7,708 bases of DNA, from assembly GCA_002403415.1 (NCBI GenBank), contig DHHS01000023.1, positions 1 to 7,708 on the forward strand, given 5' to 3'. This stretch comes from Sphingomonas sp. UBA4766. GTDB taxonomy: Bacteria > Pseudomonadota > Alphaproteobacteria > Sphingomonadales > Sphingomonadaceae. The notes under the pieces are model-generated. The model made no database searches. It was given only the letters and a program-made list of their open reading frames with translations, and was not told the DNA's origin. Below are positions 6,547-7,708 of this stretch, piece by piece (position 1 is the first letter of the stretch; every line of letters starts with the position of its first letter). Made by a program: the position numbers and the translations under genes.

Positions 6547-6574
6547 TTGGGTGATCCTGATTATTGGTGATAAT
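6547..6574 (+). promoter_or_regulatory. Candidate promoter and LysR-type operator upstream of the LysR gene
   Basis: TTGGGT (6547-6552) and GATAAT (6569-6574), spaced by 16 bases, resemble -35 and -10 hexamers. Overlapping the -10 is ATTATTGGTGATAAT (6560-6574), a perfect 5-bp inverted repeat with a 5-base centre that satisfies the T-N11-A pattern of LysR-family binding sites. The overlap would suit negative autoregulation, as is common for LysR regulators. The site sits about 37 bases before the start codon. Confidence 0.4.
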
Positions 6575-6610
6575 GCGGCCGGGGAGAAGTTGATAAAGGT
6601 CGCGTAGCCT

Positions 6611-7504
6611 ATGATCGAAGTGCGCCAGCTCAGATTTGCTGTTGCGACAGCCGATGCTCAGAATTTCTCACGCGCCGCCGAAGCAATGCGCATCAAGCAA
6701 TCGACTTTGAGCAGACGCATAGCCGCACTGGAAGCGCGCCTCGGGATCAAGCTCTTCGAACGCAGCACACGCGGCGCGATTCCGACCGAACAAGGCAAGG
6801 CGTTCCTCAGTGTTGCCCGGCGCATTCTTACCGATATCGACAATCTTCAGACGACAGCTCGCGCCGTCAGCTATGGTGAGGAGGGAAGGATCGCGGTCGG
6901 CTTTTGTGCGTCCTTGATGGCCGGCAACATGCGCGCGACCATTGGCGAGTACATGGGGCGTCACCCTGACATTCAGTTTGACGGGATCGAAGCCGATCCC
7001 GAGCGGATGCTGAGTGACCTGAAGGCACGGATCATTGACGTCGCTCTGATGCCGTCGGATGCGCACGACGCCGGCATCTCGCGGCGCTCGGCATGGTCGG
7101 AGCGATTGCTTGTCGCTTTGCCGAAAGATCATCAACTGGCCAAGTCAGACCGGCTTCACTGGAGTGATTTTCGCCGACAGGTCTTTGTATTGCCCAGCCA
7201 AGGTGTGGGCTCTGCGATGGCTCGAATTCTGCAACGTCGCTTATCGGATCAGGGCTATCGTGCTAACCTCATCGTGCAAGACACGAGCCTCGAAAGCGTT
7301 TTGAGCACGGTTCCGTTCGGCCGGTACATTACGCTGGCCACTGAAGCATCGATTGGTGTGCATTGGCCAGAACTGACCTTCGCGGAAATTATCGATCAAG
7401 GCGGTGCTGCGCGTCTCGATTATGCTTTCTACTGGCGCGAGGATAACGACAATCCGGCGCTGAAGCGCTTCTTCGAACTGATCGGCGAGCGCTACCCAGC
7501 CTGA
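6611..7504 (+). CDS. LysR-family transcriptional regulator
   Basis: This 297-residue protein has the standard LysR layout. An N-terminal winged helix-turn-helix covers residues 1-60, with NFSRAAEAMRIKQSTLSRRI (18-37) as the helix-turn-helix and LGIKLFERSTRG (44-55) as the wing. It is followed by a linker helix and a periplasmic-binding-protein-like effector domain (from about residue 92, GRIAVGFCASL, to the end). The inducer cannot be read from sequence. An AAAGG at 6595-6599, 11 bases upstream, supports the ATG. The gene converges on the DUF2274 gene with a 13-base overlap. LysR genes of this type often sit beside the end of trb conjugation clusters, so its target may be transfer functions rather than copper or biotin genes; that is inference. 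Confidence 0.92.
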   Translation: MIEVRQLRFAVATADAQNFSRAAEAMRIKQSTLSRRIAALEARLGIKLFERSTRGAIPTEQGKAFLSVARRILTDIDNLQTTARAVSYGEEGRIAVGFCASLMAGNMRATIGEYMGRHPDIQFDGIEADPERMLSDLKARIIDVALMPSDAHDAGISRRSAWSERLLVALPKDHQLAKSDRLHWSDFRRQVFVLPSQGVGSAMARILQRRLSDQGYRANLIVQDTSLESVLSTVPFGRYITLATEASIGVHWPELTFAEIIDQGGAARLDYAFYWREDNDNPALKRFFELIGERYPA

Positions 7505-7708
7505 CCCGAGCGCCGCAATCTGGCGAAGGACCGGTCGGTCGCAATGAAACGCTCGATCATCGGCGGGATCAGTCGTTCGGGTGTGGGAGCATCTTTGGTA
7601 TTGCCGCCGTTGATCGCCAAGCCATAGGAGAGCAGTTCGCGGTGAAGTCGGGCCGAGAGCTCGATGGTTACCTTGACCGGCTTTTCGTCGGCCAGGTCGG
7701 CCAATTTC
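7492..7708 (-). CDS. DUF2274-domain protein, 5' end beyond the window
   Basis: The visible part is about 71 residues. It opens at the edge with KLADLADEKPVKVTIEL, continues LHRELLSYG and ends RLIPPMIERFIATDRSFARL, which I recognise as the DUF2274 family of small proteins encoded directly after trbI in trb-type conjugation clusters. Their molecular function is not established to my knowledge. The codon at 7704-7702 is TTG and lies inside the family-conserved N-terminal segment, with an in-frame Lys codon before it, so the real start is most likely just past the right edge. The TAG stop at 7494-7492 lies inside the end of the convergent LysR gene. A trbI gene on the same strand is predicted to the right. 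Confidence 0.75.
   Translation of the reverse strand, partial: KLADLADEKPVKVTIELSARLHRELLSYGLAINGGNTKDAPTPERLIPPMIERFIATDRSFARLRRSGQAG

Larger units (their letters stand above)
6404..6610. other. Intergenic region between the cop cluster and the LysR gene
   Basis: No convincing gene is present. The stretch contains two short inverted repeats (6441-6452, TCTCG-AG-CGAGA; and 6482-6497) and a promoter/operator candidate at 6547-6574. No hairpin followed by a T-run is visible, so I could not identify an intrinsic terminator for the cop transcript. Confidence 0.6.

Noticed and set aside
6668..7135. Minus-strand open frame of 155 codons
   Set aside because: It is antisense to the LysR gene, whose domain structure is complete.
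1..7708. CRISPR array, tRNA or rRNA gene
   Set aside because: No regularly spaced repeats, no tRNA-like cloverleaf and no rRNA signature were noticed on reading.

Overview
The window looks like alphaproteobacterial DNA, most likely from the Sphingomonadales. The protein styles (BioA, BioB, the CopC/CopD pair, an NTF2-like copper-operon protein and a DUF2274/LysR pair) fit that group, and the DNA is moderately GC-rich. This placement is by recognition of family style, not by a search. Two metabolic or resistance cassettes stand back to back, with what appears to be the edge of a conjugative-transfer module on the right.

Region by region: (1) Positions 1-131 are non-coding or gene-edge sequence, with a GC-rich hairpin followed by a short T-run reading rightward. 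(2) Positions 132-4166, minus strand, hold a compact four-gene biotin operon in the order bioB-bioF-bioD-bioA. Each of the three junctions overlaps by 1 to 4 bases (GTGA, ATGA, TAATG), so translation is probably coupled. These four genes encode the complete late pathway from pimeloyl thioester to biotin; no gene for making the pimeloyl chain is visible. (3) Positions 4167-4279 form a short divergent spacer with weak promoter candidates. (4) Positions 4280-6403, plus strand, are the tail of a copper-resistance operon: a 5'-deleted copB remnant (only about the last 75 codons), intact copC, intact copD and a secreted NTF2-like (SnoaL/DUF4440) protein. copA and most of copB are missing, so the biotin operon appears to have been joined to a broken cop operon. 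(5) Positions 6404-6610 are non-coding, with inverted repeats and a candidate LysR-type operator/promoter. (6) Positions 6611-7504 encode a LysR-type regulator, which converges on and overlaps by 13 bp a minus-strand DUF2274 gene that runs off the right edge. DUF2274 genes usually sit directly behind trbI in trb-type conjugation clusters of integrative elements and plasmids. I therefore infer that the biotin and copper genes are cargo next to a transfer module.

Nothing here is a clearly new kind of system. The most interesting aspects are the genomic arrangement (a complete late-biotin operon fused to a truncated copper operon beside a conjugation module) and a visible GC mosaic whose steps fall at gene boundaries.
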